From the NCBI GenBank assembly GCA_964581515.1, contig CAZOOV010000013.1:1-64000 (forward strand): a DNA stretch of 64,000 nucleotides. Direction: 5' to 3'. Each line of letters begins with the position of its first letter. The stretch's first letter is position 1. The stretch is from JACJVV01 sp964581515. GTDB taxonomy: Archaea; Nanobdellota; Nanobdellia; Woesearchaeales; JACJVV01. The position numbers and the translations under genes were made by a program. The notes below the pieces were generated by a model, which was given only the letters and a program-made list of their open reading frames with translations, did no database searches and was not told the origin of the DNA. Below, in pieces: positions 43,225-53,041 of this stretch.

Positions 43225-44997
43225 ATGAAACTAAGCAAAGAAAGCAAAATCATTATTTTTATGTTCATTCTGTTTTTTATAATAAGAGTTATAATATCAT
43301 GTCATGGTTCCTTTATGCTTGTTGTAACTGATGAAGTTCATTATTCTCTTTTAGCTAAGAATATTGCTGATTTTGCAGATTTAAGCCTTTTTATTGAGTT
43401 TTCTTCAATTCCCCCTATGTATTCTTTAGTCATAGCTCCAGCTTATCTTATTGATAATATGCATCTTACAGTAATTTTTGTCAAATTAATCAATGTAATA
43501 TTGATGTTTTTAGGACTCTTTCCAATATATCTTATAGGTAAAGAGATCTTCAAAAAGAATAAGAAATATCTTGTATATGTGATGTTTCTGTTATTACTTA
43601 TGCCTTTCTTTTTCTGGAACTTTACATTAATGTCAGAAAATCTATTTTTTTTATTTTTTCAATGGTGTATGTATTTCTTATATAAGTATTCTAATACATT
43701 TCGTCTAAGAAATTTAATCTTCTATTCTATCCTTATTGGTCTTTGTCTGTTGACCAAGGTATCAGGATTCTTATTATTGCCTTATTTTGCGATTGCTGCT
43801 TGCCTGCCAAGATTCTTGGAATCTGGCACTATCATGAAAAAGTTAAAAAGATTACCTTCTCCTTTATTTATCACGCTTTTCATACCTTTATTAATGAGTT
43901 TCTTGTGGGTTTTGATCAAATCTTTTATTACAAATTCAACTCATTCAATGATAGGGAATTTTTATCATGCATTCTTTTTTTCAGGTGCTTATGGTTCTTA
44001 TGATTTTTCGTCTTTATTTTCATGGTTTGTAAAATATGCAGGATTTTACATACTTGAATTTGGAATATTATTATTAATTTTACCAGTTGTGCTTTTTATT
44101 CTTATCCTTATGAGGAAAGTAGAGGATAAGAAGATAATTAATCTATGCCTATCTTCTATGATCTTGTTCGTTGGGTTTTTTATAGGAGTATGGCTTTCAA
44201 TGGGTATCTTGCAGGCAAGACAAACAAGCAGATATACATTTCATATAGTTCCTTTCCTTATAATCCTTTCATTCTATCTATTATCGAATAAATCTTTATT
44301 GGCAAGGTCAAAAAAGATTCTTTTGTCCATTTCTTTTATCTCTTTATTTCTCATAACAGTTGATCTATTTTGGAAATTTGGTGAATGTGCAAATTTTGAT
44401 AGCGTATACAAATGGTCATTGCTTTTTCTTGATCATTTTCCTATACTGAAATCTCTTATGATAATCTATTTTTACATAATAATCATAATATTCTTCATAG
44501 TCCTATATTATCAGAAGATCATTAATCCTGCACTAATACTTGTTATATTGATAGTGCCATTATTTCTTATTCAGAATTTTGTACCTTATTATATTTATTA
44601 TAGGTCTGATTCAGTCCATAATTTTCATGCATATTCTGAAGAATTAATAGATGTACATGAAAGTATGTCTGATAATTACTGCTTGTTTTTTCATGTTAAT
44701 TGGATTCAATTGCCATATTATATGATCTGGAATAATATTTATGATATACCTATTTACAATTATTTCTTTAATCTATATGATAGAAATATACCCTTAGGCA
44801 ATCAGGAAGTTGATCCTTTAGAGCATAAGATGATTGTATTCTTGGATTCAAGCTTGAATCTTCAAGAGAATGTCAATACAACAATCTGCGGTGATAGACC
44901 AATCTATATTTACAGTTCTGATGAATATAATGCATCAATTTACCGTCAAGGTGCAAAGACCTTGTATTATTTAGAAAATAAATCTTTAACTGATTGA
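43225..44997 (+). CDS. GT39/ArnT-like membrane glycosyltransferase
   Basis: 590 residues with about 11-13 membrane segments and a C-terminal extracellular domain (about 470-590). The first outer loop has the GT-C acidic motif VVTDEVHYS (Asp36, Glu37), the metal/acceptor site of PMT, ArnT and related enzymes. These use polyprenyl-phosphate sugars as donors, so the GT2 and GtrA-like genes upstream in the island could supply its substrate. The acceptor may be a surface protein or the glycan itself. It stands alone with its own promoter region. Confidence 0.85.
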   Translation: MKLSKESKIIIFMFILFFIIRVIISCHGSFMLVVTDEVHYSLLAKNIADFADLSLFIEFSSIPPMYSLVIAPAYLIDNMHLTVIFVKLINVILMFLGLFPIYLIGKEIFKKNKKYLVYVMFLLLLMPFFFWNFTLMSENLFFLFFQWCMYFLYKYSNTFRLRNLIFYSILIGLCLLTKVSGFLLLPYFAIAACLPRFLESGTIMKKLKRLPSPLFITLFIPLLMSFLWVLIKSFITNSTHSMIGNFYHAFFFSGAYGSYDFSSLFSWFVKYAGFYILEFGILLLILPVVLFILILMRKVEDKKIINLCLSSMILFVGFFIGVWLSMGILQARQTSRYTFHIVPFLIILSFYLLSNKSLLARSKKILLSISFISLFLITVDLFWKFGECANFDSVYKWSLLFLDHFPILKSLMIIYFYIIIIIFFIVLYYQKIINPALILVILIVPLFLIQNFVPYYIYYRSDSVHNFHAYSEELIDVHESMSDNYCLFFHVNWIQLPYYMIWNNIYDIPIYNYFFNLYDRNIPLGNQEVDPLEHKMIVFLDSSLNLQENVNTTICGDRPIYIYSSDEYNASIYRQGAKTLYYLENKSLTD

Positions 44998-45055
44998 TTT
45001 TTGCTATCTATAATTATTTTCATAAAGATTAATATATTATTTAATGGTTGATTTT

Positions 45056-46339
45056 TTATAATTTCTTATTAGATTTAATCTCTTCTATTCTTTGTTTCAT
45101 TATTTGTCCAATATTCTCTGGACTGAGTTGTTTTTTTATGTCTCTTCGTGCATTCTTTCCAATCTTTTTGGCTTCTTCCTTATTCTCAAATACATATCTC
45201 ATTAATTCTGATACATGTTTAGTCTCAGGTTCAGCCCATACATTTCCTTTCTTATATGGTGGATAATCTTTTTTTAATTTTACGAGATCATACCTTACTG
45301 GGAAAGAATTGTTTTCGTTCATAAAGTCAGTATTGGAAGAATAATTTGTGGCAATTACTGGCTTACCAAAATACATAGCTTCAGCAATTGTTAAACCGAA
45401 TCCTTCGCATCTATGCAAAGAGACATAGCAATCACAAATGCTAATCAAGCTGTATATCTCATCATCTAAAAGATATTTATCTATGATTCTTATTGGGTGA
45501 TCTCCACATTCTTTTTTCATATTATTAAAATCTGTCTCATTTATACTTGCATTTGAACATTTGATTATTAATAATATCTCTTCATTATCCTTAAAAGCTT
45601 CTTTAAAGGCTTTTATGAGTGTTAAAGGGTTTTTTCTTTCAAAAATGCTATAAAAATCAAATATGAAAAGAAATACAAATTTATTTTCTGGGATCTTGAA
45701 ATGATTTCTATCAAATTTTTTGCTTCGTTTAATCTTAATTGAGGGCCATATGACTTTTACAGGTTTATCAGTGGCTTTTCTTATTGATTCTGCACAATAA
45801 TTGCTTATAGTCCATATTTCATCTAGGTATTTGAAATTATCAAGCCATATATCAGGAAATGTTGGAAGCTCCCATGCCCAATAGCCTATATTGTATTTGT
45901 CTTTAAAATAATCCTCTCCTTTATGTTCATAAAAAACAGGAACTTGTTCAGCATTGACTGCAATGATGTTTATAGGATAAGGATTTGATTCTTCATACAA
46001 TTCTGAAAATGTATTATTTTCTTTTCTTTGAGGTGAGATTGTAAAATTATTAACTGTGAAAGGTATCTCTGCGGCTTTTGCATTCTTTGCTAAGCATCTA
46101 CCCATCTCACCTACTCCACTCTCAGTGCTGAGATATCCTGCTACATTTATGCCAAATTCATGTTTTTGCTCATTAATATTTGATGGTTTTGCTTTGCTTA
46201 TCTTTGCATGTATCTTATTATGTATTTTATTATTCAATCTTTTAAATAGAACTATCGGTCCATGATGGATGAGAATTTTCATGCCTTTTCTTAATAATGT
46301 AAATAATCTAAATATATTATCTTTGTATCTCATTCTCAT
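45056..46339 (-). CDS. Family 4 glycosyltransferase
   Basis: 427 residues, GT-B fold. The donor-binding half has the usual acidic pair in CEGFGLTIAEAMYFGKPVIAT, and VGEMGRC near residue 75 forms the N-terminal loop. Its ATG overlaps the end of the GT8-like gene by 4 bp. Two more glycan genes on the same strand, wzt and wzm, lie upstream, so this is the last gene of the export operon. Confidence 0.88.
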   Translation of the reverse strand: MRMRYKDNIFRLFTLLRKGMKILIHHGPIVLFKRLNNKIHNKIHAKISKAKPSNINEQKHEFGINVAGYLSTESGVGEMGRCLAKNAKAAEIPFTVNNFTISPQRKENNTFSELYEESNPYPINIIAVNAEQVPVFYEHKGEDYFKDKYNIGYWAWELPTFPDIWLDNFKYLDEIWTISNYCAESIRKATDKPVKVIWPSIKIKRSKKFDRNHFKIPENKFVFLFIFDFYSIFERKNPLTLIKAFKEAFKDNEEILLIIKCSNASINETDFNNMKKECGDHPIRIIDKYLLDDEIYSLISICDCYVSLHRCEGFGLTIAEAMYFGKPVIATNYSSNTDFMNENNSFPVRYDLVKLKKDYPPYKKGNVWAEPETKHVSELMRYVFENKEEAKKIGKNARRDIKKQLSPENIGQIMKQRIEEIKSNKKL

Positions 46340-47712
46340 TTCCTTAGAAGGCTTCTTCTAGTGCTATGATATTTTTCTTTGGCTATAGCATAACCTTTTT
46401 CTCCAAGAATGTTTCTTGCTATCTTTCTTATACTATTATTATTTCTTATTCTTGTCAAATAAACATATATGCTTTCTTTTGTTTTAAGATTACTTTTTTT
46501 TCGTCTTTTCATCTGGTCTTTGTATAATCTATCGCAAAAATTATAATCTTCTTTGAATGCAATTTCTGCCCAAGTATTTAATATCTCATTATTGCTGTCT
46601 ATATTAGCAAAATCTATTTGAAGATCGTTTCTCATCTTGTATATCTGATACATTAAATTTGTGATTTTCTTCTTTTTATTTACATATAGAGAAAGCCATC
46701 TATAGAAGCTGCCTTTATGTTTTGTTTCAAATGGGTTGCCGAATCTTCTTTTGTTATTCTGGTTATAATATACTTTTCTTATTATATTATTAATTCTAAC
46801 ACCATTATTAAATTCATCATATGCGTATTTAGCGTCTTTAAACTGATTTTCTTGCATAACTTTTTTTCTATATCCTTCAAAAAGTTCTTTGACAATATTA
46901 TTGAATACGGATAATTTGAATCTATTCTGGAATTTTGAAATCTTATTTAGGTTGTCTAAAGGCATTCCACTAAAATGGAAGAATATGAGTGGTTTACCCT
47001 CTACATAATAATTTTTATTCTTTTTTATGAAATTGCTTCTTTCATGTAGATTCCAATATGCAACGTTATGGCCTTTATCCCTCAATATGCATACCTTGTC
47101 AATCAGGCAAGGACAAAGATCCATCCATTTTTGGTCAGTGAATAAGCCTTTTTCTGGCATGTTGATACAGTATTTGTTCAGTCTTTCACCCCACCATCTT
47201 ACTAATCTTAATGTGTCCTTATTATTTCTCATAGCAATAAAGCCAAGATTATAACATCCTACTTGCATTATGCTTATTTCAGAAGGAAGTTTTCTATCGT
47301 CACCTATTGCTGATGTAAAATGAGGTGTCAATACTACATTATTTTCTTTAAGTTTTTTTAGTATCTTGTCAAATTTATTATATACGCATATATCTGGATC
47401 TAAGTATATAAGATGTTTTGGATTCTTCTTCTTCATCAAATATTCAAAAAAAAGAGGTTTAACTGCTGTATTAAGCTCTGTTATGTCGTATTTAAAAGTG
47501 AATTCTTTAATGTTTTTTATGTTAATCTTATTTAAGGTGATTATTTCAAACTTTTCTTCTTCAAACTTAATGTGATCTTTTGGTTCGTCTACTAACAATA
47601 TGATGAATTCAAAATTAGGATTATGTTTAATCAAGGAATTACCAAGAATTTTTGCATATTTTAGATAATTCAATGATACTATCGTGAAAACAATTGTTTT
47701 ATTTTTTTCCAT
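46336..47712 (-). CDS. GT8-like (GT-A fold) glycosyltransferase
   Basis: 458 residues. The N-terminal 250 resemble nucleotide-diphospho-sugar transferases: TIVSLNYLKYAKILGNSL, then the DxD metal motif in IYLDPDICVY, then WNLHERSNF and IFFHFSGMP. The C-terminal 200 residues are basic and helical (many Lys/Arg/Asn), with no known domain. The latter may anchor it to the membrane or to partners. It lies downstream of the ABC exporter genes. Confidence 0.82.
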   Translation of the reverse strand: MEKNKTIVFTIVSLNYLKYAKILGNSLIKHNPNFEFIILLVDEPKDHIKFEEEKFEIITLNKINIKNIKEFTFKYDITELNTAVKPLFFEYLMKKKNPKHLIYLDPDICVYNKFDKILKKLKENNVVLTPHFTSAIGDDRKLPSEISIMQVGCYNLGFIAMRNNKDTLRLVRWWGERLNKYCINMPEKGLFTDQKWMDLCPCLIDKVCILRDKGHNVAYWNLHERSNFIKKNKNYYVEGKPLIFFHFSGMPLDNLNKISKFQNRFKLSVFNNIVKELFEGYRKKVMQENQFKDAKYAYDEFNNGVRINNIIRKVYYNQNNKRRFGNPFETKHKGSFYRWLSLYVNKKKKITNLMYQIYKMRNDLQIDFANIDSNNEILNTWAEIAFKEDYNFCDRLYKDQMKRRKKSNLKTKESIYVYLTRIRNNNSIRKIARNILGEKGYAIAKEKYHSTRRSLLRK

Positions 47713-47774
47713 TTTTATAATCTATCTTATTATATCTTATTAATTTATTAGTTAATCTTTGTGTGTCAATTATA

Positions 47775-49064
47775 TTAATCTTTGATCTTTGTAATGTTGA
47801 CTTCATCTTCTAAATGAGCAAAACCATATATTTTTACATTTTCTTTATTATTTACTTTAAAACTTAGCGCATTTGGTATCAAATCACAATGACTAAAATC
47901 TGAACTTTCTGATTTTGCAGGACTTGACAATACATTTAAGATATGGTAATTACCTTCATTAAGATTCATATTGAAATCCCAATCAATAATATATTTATCT
48001 CCTTTCTTAAGTGATTTAAGATCTTTATTGTTAATTATGCTATCTGAGTATATAATATCTTTATCATTTTCATCTCTTATATGATATCCATAAAGCAATG
48101 TACTGATGTTCTTATGTATTTCAATAAATACCCTTAAAATCACTCTTTCACCAAATGTAACTTCTTTGATTTCTTTACCATCTTTATTTAATAATTTAAC
48201 TGAAGTAATTTCTGCTTTATTATTTTGTATTCTACCTATTGATGATCTTCTTTTGAATCTTTCACTTTTCTCAAATTTTATCTCTTTTTTTATTTTTTTA
48301 TTTAATTTATCTTTATTATTCATATTCATACTGTTCTCGTATTTTTCTATTGCTTCATGGACTGAATTTATGTATTCTACTTGTGAATCCTTTACAAACA
48401 GCACTTTATCACACCATTCTTCAATAGATTTTAGATCATGGCTTACTAGAATTACAGTCTTATTATTCTTCTTGTATTCATTGAATATATTAAAGCATTT
48501 TTTTTGAAAATTAATATCTCCTACTGCTAAAACTTCATCAATTAATAGTATTGGCGCATCTGCTTGTATTGCAACTGAGAATGCAAGCCTAACATACATA
48601 CCTGAACTATAATTTTTCATTTTAGTATCAATGAATTTTTCAAGTTCAGCAAATTCTACAATTTCATTATATTTTGCATTGATTTGTTTTTTACTTAATC
48701 CTAGGACTGCTCCGTATAAATATATATTCTCTCTACCTGATAACTCTCCATTAAATCCAACACCTAATTCAAGAAATGGAGATATTTTACCTCTTATTGT
48801 CACTTTTCCTGAGTCAGGCTGATAAATACCTGCTATAATCTTAAGTAATGTCGATTTTCCTGAACCATTCTTTCCAATGATGCCTATAAATTCACCTTCA
48901 TTTATACTAAATGATACATTCTTTAGTGCGTAGAATATCTCATATGTCTTCTTTTTCCATATATTCAAGATTGTACCTTTTAATGAGGTCTCTTTTTGAT
49001 GAGGAATCTTGAATCTTTTAGATATATTCTTAGCTTCAATAATTGGAAGTTTCACGTTAATCAT
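47775..49064 (-). CDS. wzt: Polysaccharide ABC exporter ATPase with Wzt C-terminal domain
   Basis: 429 residues: ABC domain about 1-245 with Walker A GIIGKNGSGKST (61-72), signature YSSGMYVRLAF and Walker B ILLIDEVLAVGD, then a basic linker, then a beta-rich domain (about 285-429) like Wzt_C, which in bacteria recognises the end modification of the finished glycan. That domain would give specificity for a capped chain here. The ATG overlaps the end of wzm by 4 bp. Confidence 0.92.
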   Translation of the reverse strand: MINVKLPIIEAKNISKRFKIPHQKETSLKGTILNIWKKKTYEIFYALKNVSFSINEGEFIGIIGKNGSGKSTLLKIIAGIYQPDSGKVTIRGKISPFLELGVGFNGELSGRENIYLYGAVLGLSKKQINAKYNEIVEFAELEKFIDTKMKNYSSGMYVRLAFSVAIQADAPILLIDEVLAVGDINFQKKCFNIFNEYKKNNKTVILVSHDLKSIEEWCDKVLFVKDSQVEYINSVHEAIEKYENSMNMNNKDKLNKKIKKEIKFEKSERFKRRSSIGRIQNNKAEITSVKLLNKDGKEIKEVTFGERVILRVFIEIHKNISTLLYGYHIRDENDKDIIYSDSIINNKDLKSLKKGDKYIIDWDFNMNLNEGNYHILNVLSSPAKSESSDFSHCDLIPNALSFKVNNKENVKIYGFAHLEDEVNITKIKD

Positions 49065-49822
49065 ATCTCCTCTGCAAATTTAGATGATTTTTTCTTGAAT
49101 ATTAATATTCCAATAATCAATAATATTAAGATCATGATACTTGTTATAATGTTGTTTCTTAGTGTCGGGATTTGACTATAAATAAGCACTTGTCTTGAAT
49201 CAGTTATTATTCTTGTCATAGGATTGAGAAATATTAATTGTCTTATTTTCTCTGGGATAATACTGATTGGATATATAATTGGAGTCAACCAGAATCCAAT
49301 CTGAAGGATGACACTCCACAAGTGCGTTAAATCCCTGTATTTTAGATAAAATGAACTAAGTATCAATGATATAGAAAAGCTAAGGAAAATAAGCTGGATC
49401 ATATAAAATAAGAACAACCATATTGTCCAAGTTGGTGCTGCTTTTGAAAATATGAAGAATACGCAGAATACAATCAGATTTAGTAATAATGTAAAAAATG
49501 CAGTAATATTAGAAGCGACTATTATAATCCATTTGGGAAAGTTAATTTTTGATATTAGTGACGCTTTATACTGCATTGATATCATACCATTTGTTGTTGC
49601 TTCAGAAAAATATGTCCACAGTATAATACCTAATAACAAGTATAATTGGTAATGTTCTATTCCTTCGAATCTCATGAATATTGAGAATACTATATATAGA
49701 ACCCCAAATATAAGAAGTGGGTTTAATAGACTCCATAGATAACCTAATACAGAGCTGTTGTATCTAAGTTTGAAGTCAGTTATTGCTAATTCTTTAATTA
49801 AAAACCAAGTATTTTTCTTCAT
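49061..49822 (-). CDS. wzm: Polysaccharide ABC exporter permease
   Basis: The ATG at 49822 gives the usual Wzm beginning, MKKNTWFLIKELAITDFKLRY, 253 residues and six membrane segments, with YLWSLLNPLLIFGVLYIVF and LNPMTRIITDSRQVL. An ATG at 49903 would place its start 2 bp from the divergent gene's ATG and leave no promoter space, so I reject it. With Wzt it forms the exporter of lipid-linked polysaccharide. Confidence 0.9.
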   Translation of the reverse strand: MKKNTWFLIKELAITDFKLRYNSSVLGYLWSLLNPLLIFGVLYIVFSIFMRFEGIEHYQLYLLLGIILWTYFSEATTNGMISMQYKASLISKINFPKWIIIVASNITAFFTLLLNLIVFCVFFIFSKAAPTWTIWLFLFYMIQLIFLSFSISLILSSFYLKYRDLTHLWSVILQIGFWLTPIIYPISIIPEKIRQLIFLNPMTRIITDSRQVLIYSQIPTLRNNIITSIMILILLIIGILIFKKKSSKFAEEI

Positions 49823-49873
49823 TAGTCTGTTTATTCTTATTGGGTTTTTAAATATTGCCCTATTCAAGGCAAA

Positions 49874-49889
49874 TGTTTTTATATATTTA
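49874..49889 (+). promoter_or_regulatory. TATA-like element between wzm and the divergent glycosyltransferase
   Basis: TTTTTATATATTTATC lies about 20-30 bp before the ATG at 49906, which would give a leaderless transcript. Short divergent region of about 80 bp if wzm starts at 49822. Confidence 0.4.
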
Positions 49890-49905
49890 TCAGATAAAGG
49901 CATTT

Positions 49906-50964
49906 ATGGAAGTATTGGTTGACTGTGACATACTGAGGAACAAGAAAACAGGTGTTGAGATATATACATATAATCTTATTAAATATATGCCTAAAAGCAT
50001 TGATTTGATTCTTTTACGCAATAAGGATATTGAGGATTCATGCTTTAATGGAAGGAAGCAGATAATAACTAAAAGAATAAGATTTCCTCTTTCAAGATTT
50101 ATTCATTCTATACTTTTACCAGTAAAGCCAAAATCAGATGTTATTCATTTGCCTACTCCAACAGCACCATTCTGGAAGAAGCCTAAAGGATCAAAGCTCG
50201 TGGTGACAGTGCATGATTTAACGCCATTAAAATTTGCAGAACACCATAATCTAAGAAGGAGAATATATTTTAAGTTTATTGTTAAACATTTATTGAAACA
50301 GGCGGACAGGATAATTGCTGACAGCAAGTCTACCAAGGAAGACCTTATTGAACTTATGGGTATTAGCAGAAGCAAGATAAAGGTAGTATATTTGAGTTCT
50401 AGCATTAAATATACTAAAAGCAAATTGCCTGCAAAGTATAGGATTGATGGTGAATACATACTTTATGTCGGTACTGTTGAGCCAAGGAAAAATCTTGTGA
50501 GATTACTTGAGGCTTATGAACAATTGAAACTGACAGAGAAGCTTGTTATTGTTGGTGCTTCTGGTTGGAAAAATAAGGAAGTTTATAGGAGAAAGAATAA
50601 GAATATAATATTTACAGGTTATGTTCCAAATGATGATTTAGCTAAATTTTATAGCAATGCAAAGATTTTCATTTATCCTTCAATTTATGAAGGATTTGGC
50701 ATACCTATACTTGAGGCTATGAGGTGTAAATGTCCTGTCATTACTTCAAATGCTTCTTCTATGCCTGAAGTTGGAGGAGATGCTGTATCTTATGTTAATC
50801 CAAATGATGTTAGTGATATCAAAGAAAAAATGAAGAAACTATTAGCTGATAAAATGTTGCGTGAGAAGCTTATCAAAAAAGGAGTTAAACAGGCTAATAA
50901 ATTCTCATGGCATAAATGTGCAAAAGAAACATTAAATGTATATGAGGAAGTGAATAAAAAGTGA
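49906..50964 (+). CDS. Family 4 glycosyltransferase
   Basis: 352 residues from ATG 49906 (MEVLVDCDILRNKKTGVEIYT, the typical opening with TGVE acceptor loop). GT-B fold: VTVHDLTPLKFAEHHNLRRR in the N-terminal half, then YVGTVEPRKN and YEGFGIPILEAMRCKCPVITS in the donor domain. Resembles mannosyl- or rhamnosyltransferases of O-antigen clusters. Its stop overlaps the next gene's GTG. Confidence 0.9.
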   Translation: MEVLVDCDILRNKKTGVEIYTYNLIKYMPKSIDLILLRNKDIEDSCFNGRKQIITKRIRFPLSRFIHSILLPVKPKSDVIHLPTPTAPFWKKPKGSKLVVTVHDLTPLKFAEHHNLRRRIYFKFIVKHLLKQADRIIADSKSTKEDLIELMGISRSKIKVVYLSSSIKYTKSKLPAKYRIDGEYILYVGTVEPRKNLVRLLEAYEQLKLTEKLVIVGASGWKNKEVYRRKNKNIIFTGYVPNDDLAKFYSNAKIFIYPSIYEGFGIPILEAMRCKCPVITSNASSMPEVGGDAVSYVNPNDVSDIKEKMKKLLADKMLREKLIKKGVKQANKFSWHKCAKETLNVYEEVNKK

Positions 50965-52019
50965 AAGTAATTCATATAGGCAAATATTATTATCCTAGCA
51001 AAGGAGGGATAGAAACTTATATTAGAAATATAGTAAACGGTGTGAATATTAATCAAGAAGTCATTGTCTCTAATGATAAATGCAAAACTGTTGTTGAGAA
51101 TGTTGATAACGTAACTGTTACGAGAGCTGCAAGATTGTTTAGTCTCTTCTCTTCTCAATGTAATCCTACTCTTTGTAGAATACTTAAGAAATCTAAAACA
51201 GATATTTATCATCTGCATCTTCCAAATCCTATGGCAGTTCTTGCTTTTCTTATTGCTAAGCCAAAAGGAAGATTAATAATAACATGGCATAGTGATATAA
51301 TCAAGCAGAAAATTTTTATGCCGTTTTATAAGCCATTTCTTAATAAGATACTCAAAAGAGCTGATAAGATAATTGTAACGAGTGAAAACTATCTTAATTC
51401 TTCTCCATATCTTAAGAAATCTAAAAGAAAATGCATCTTTATACCTTTAGGTATTGATATCAATAACTTCAAGGAGACCTCTGCTATAAAAAGGAGAGCA
51501 AAGAGCATAAAAAAGAAATATGGAAAAAAAATTATATTGTTTGTCGGCAGATTAGTCTATTATAAAGGAGTCGAATATCTCATAAGAGCTGTTAAAGATA
51601 TTGATGCACATCTTCTTGTTATAGGAAATGGGCCTTTAAAGAGAAAACTTAGAAAAATCAGTGGCAGTAATGTGCATTTTCTAGAAGATGTCAAGGATAT
51701 TAAACCTTATTATCAGGTTTGCGATGTTTTTGTATTACCCTCTATTGCAAGAAGTGAAGCATTCGGAATAGTGCAGTTAGAGGCAATTGCATCAAAAAAG
51801 CCTGTTATTTCAACTGTTCTTGGTACAGGTGTCGAATTTGTAAACAAGAAAGGTTTACTTGTAGAACCTAAAAGTGTAGCACAACTCAAGAGTGCAATAA
51901 TGAAAGCACTTGAAAATGATATGAGCAAGATAATCAAAGAAAGTTATGATTATTGTAAGGAGAATTTTGAACTTAAAAAAGTTAATTCATCCATCCTTAA
52001 CTTATACAAAAACTTATAA
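50961..52019 (+). CDS. Family 4 glycosyltransferase (GTG start)
   Basis: 352 residues. GTG at 50961 overlaps the preceding stop (GTGA). HIGKYYYPSKGGIETYIRNI is the classic GT4 acceptor loop. LFVGRLVYYKGVEYLIRA and RSEAFGIVQLEAIASKKPVI carry the donor-binding residues. It is cotranscribed with the glycosyltransferase before and the GlcNAc-1-phosphate transferase after. Confidence 0.9.
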   Translation: MKVIHIGKYYYPSKGGIETYIRNIVNGVNINQEVIVSNDKCKTVVENVDNVTVTRAARLFSLFSSQCNPTLCRILKKSKTDIYHLHLPNPMAVLAFLIAKPKGRLIITWHSDIIKQKIFMPFYKPFLNKILKRADKIIVTSENYLNSSPYLKKSKRKCIFIPLGIDINNFKETSAIKRRAKSIKKKYGKKIILFVGRLVYYKGVEYLIRAVKDIDAHLLVIGNGPLKRKLRKISGSNVHFLEDVKDIKPYYQVCDVFVLPSIARSEAFGIVQLEAIASKKPVISTVLGTGVEFVNKKGLLVEPKSVAQLKSAIMKALENDMSKIIKESYDYCKENFELKKVNSSILNLYKNL

Positions 52020-52042
52020 ATCTCAATTCATGTTCTTATAGC

Positions 52043-53041
52043 ATGACACCATATTCGATATTGGCACTATTATTTAGCTTTCTTTTAACCTTATATGCTA
52101 TTCCTAAATGGATAATCCGGGCGAAGAAAGCAAATCTGACAGGCAATGATCTCCATAAGGATGGCGATCAAGAAGTTCCTGAAGTGGGTGGTCTGCCAAT
52201 TGTTTGCGGTTTTCTAGGTGGGATTTTAGTTTATGTAGCATTTAATGTATTTATCTATGCAGATACGAGAATTGTACATATATTGTTTGCAGCTGTCGTA
52301 GCAATACTTATAGCTACTATTGTTGGTGTAGTTGATGATATTTTAGGATGGAAAATAGGGCTTCGGCAATTACATAAGGCTCTCTTGACATTTGCAATAG
52401 CTGTTCCTATTATGGTCATAAATGCAGGTACATCAACAATTAATATTCCATCTATTGGTATTGTAGAATTTGGATTACTTTATCCTTTGATATTCATTCC
52501 TATAGGGATTGTTGCGACTTCAAATGCTTTTAATATGCTTGCAGGATATAATGGTCTTGAGGCTTCTATGGGCATAATCATACTTATGACGTTATCTTAC
52601 ATATCCTACCTTTCAGGAACTTATTGGGTTGCAATGCTTGGCTTATCAATGGTTGCTGCGTTAGTTGCATTTCTTTTCTATAATTGGCATCCTGCAAAGC
52701 TTTTTCCTGGAGATACAATGACCTATTCTGTAGGTGCATTGATAGGTATAATGGCAATCTTGGCAAATATAGAGAAATTTGCTATTATGCTTTTTGGATT
52801 ATATATAATTCAAGCTTTACTTAAGGCAAGAGGTTTTTTTCAAGCAGAATCTTTTGCTAAGAAAGCTAATGATGGATCACTCATGCAGCCTTATAAGAGA
52901 TTTTATGGGTTAGAACATATCGCTATAGCATTTTTGAGGAAAATAAAGAAAAAAGCCTATGAAATAGAAGTTGTTCTCCTATTGATATTCCTTCAGCTAG
53001 TATTGGCAGGTATCACGTTAATTTATTATTTTAATTGTTGA
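52043..53041 (+). CDS. Polyprenyl-phosphate GlcNAc-1-phosphate transferase (DPAGT1/AglH-like)
   Basis: 332 residues with about ten membrane segments. It shows the family's aspartate motifs: LTGNDLHKDGDQEVPEVGG near the start, VGVVDDILGWKIGLRQLHK, NAFNMLAGYNGLEA, and WHPAKLFPGDTMTYSVGAL. These match the eukaryal/archaeal branch (dolichyl-phosphate GlcNAc-1-P transferase) rather than bacterial WecA/MraY. It would prime the lipid-linked glycan or start N-glycans. Its last 16 bp overlap the convergent rmlA end. Confidence 0.9.
   Translation: MTPYSILALLFSFLLTLYAIPKWIIRAKKANLTGNDLHKDGDQEVPEVGGLPIVCGFLGGILVYVAFNVFIYADTRIVHILFAAVVAILIATIVGVVDDILGWKIGLRQLHKALLTFAIAVPIMVINAGTSTINIPSIGIVEFGLLYPLIFIPIGIVATSNAFNMLAGYNGLEASMGIIILMTLSYISYLSGTYWVAMLGLSMVAALVAFLFYNWHPAKLFPGDTMTYSVGALIGIMAILANIEKFAIMLFGLYIIQALLKARGFFQAESFAKKANDGSLMQPYKRFYGLEHIAIAFLRKIKKKAYEIEVVLLLIFLQLVLAGITLIYYFNC

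Noticed and set aside
49823..49903. N-terminal extension of Wzm to the ATG at 49903
   Set aside because: It would leave 2 bp between divergent start codons, and family members begin near the internal Met.
53026..53041. 16-bp overlap of the GlcNAc-1-P transferase and rmlA as a sign of a frameshift
   Set aside because: Both proteins end normally; convergent overlaps of this size are common in compact genomes.
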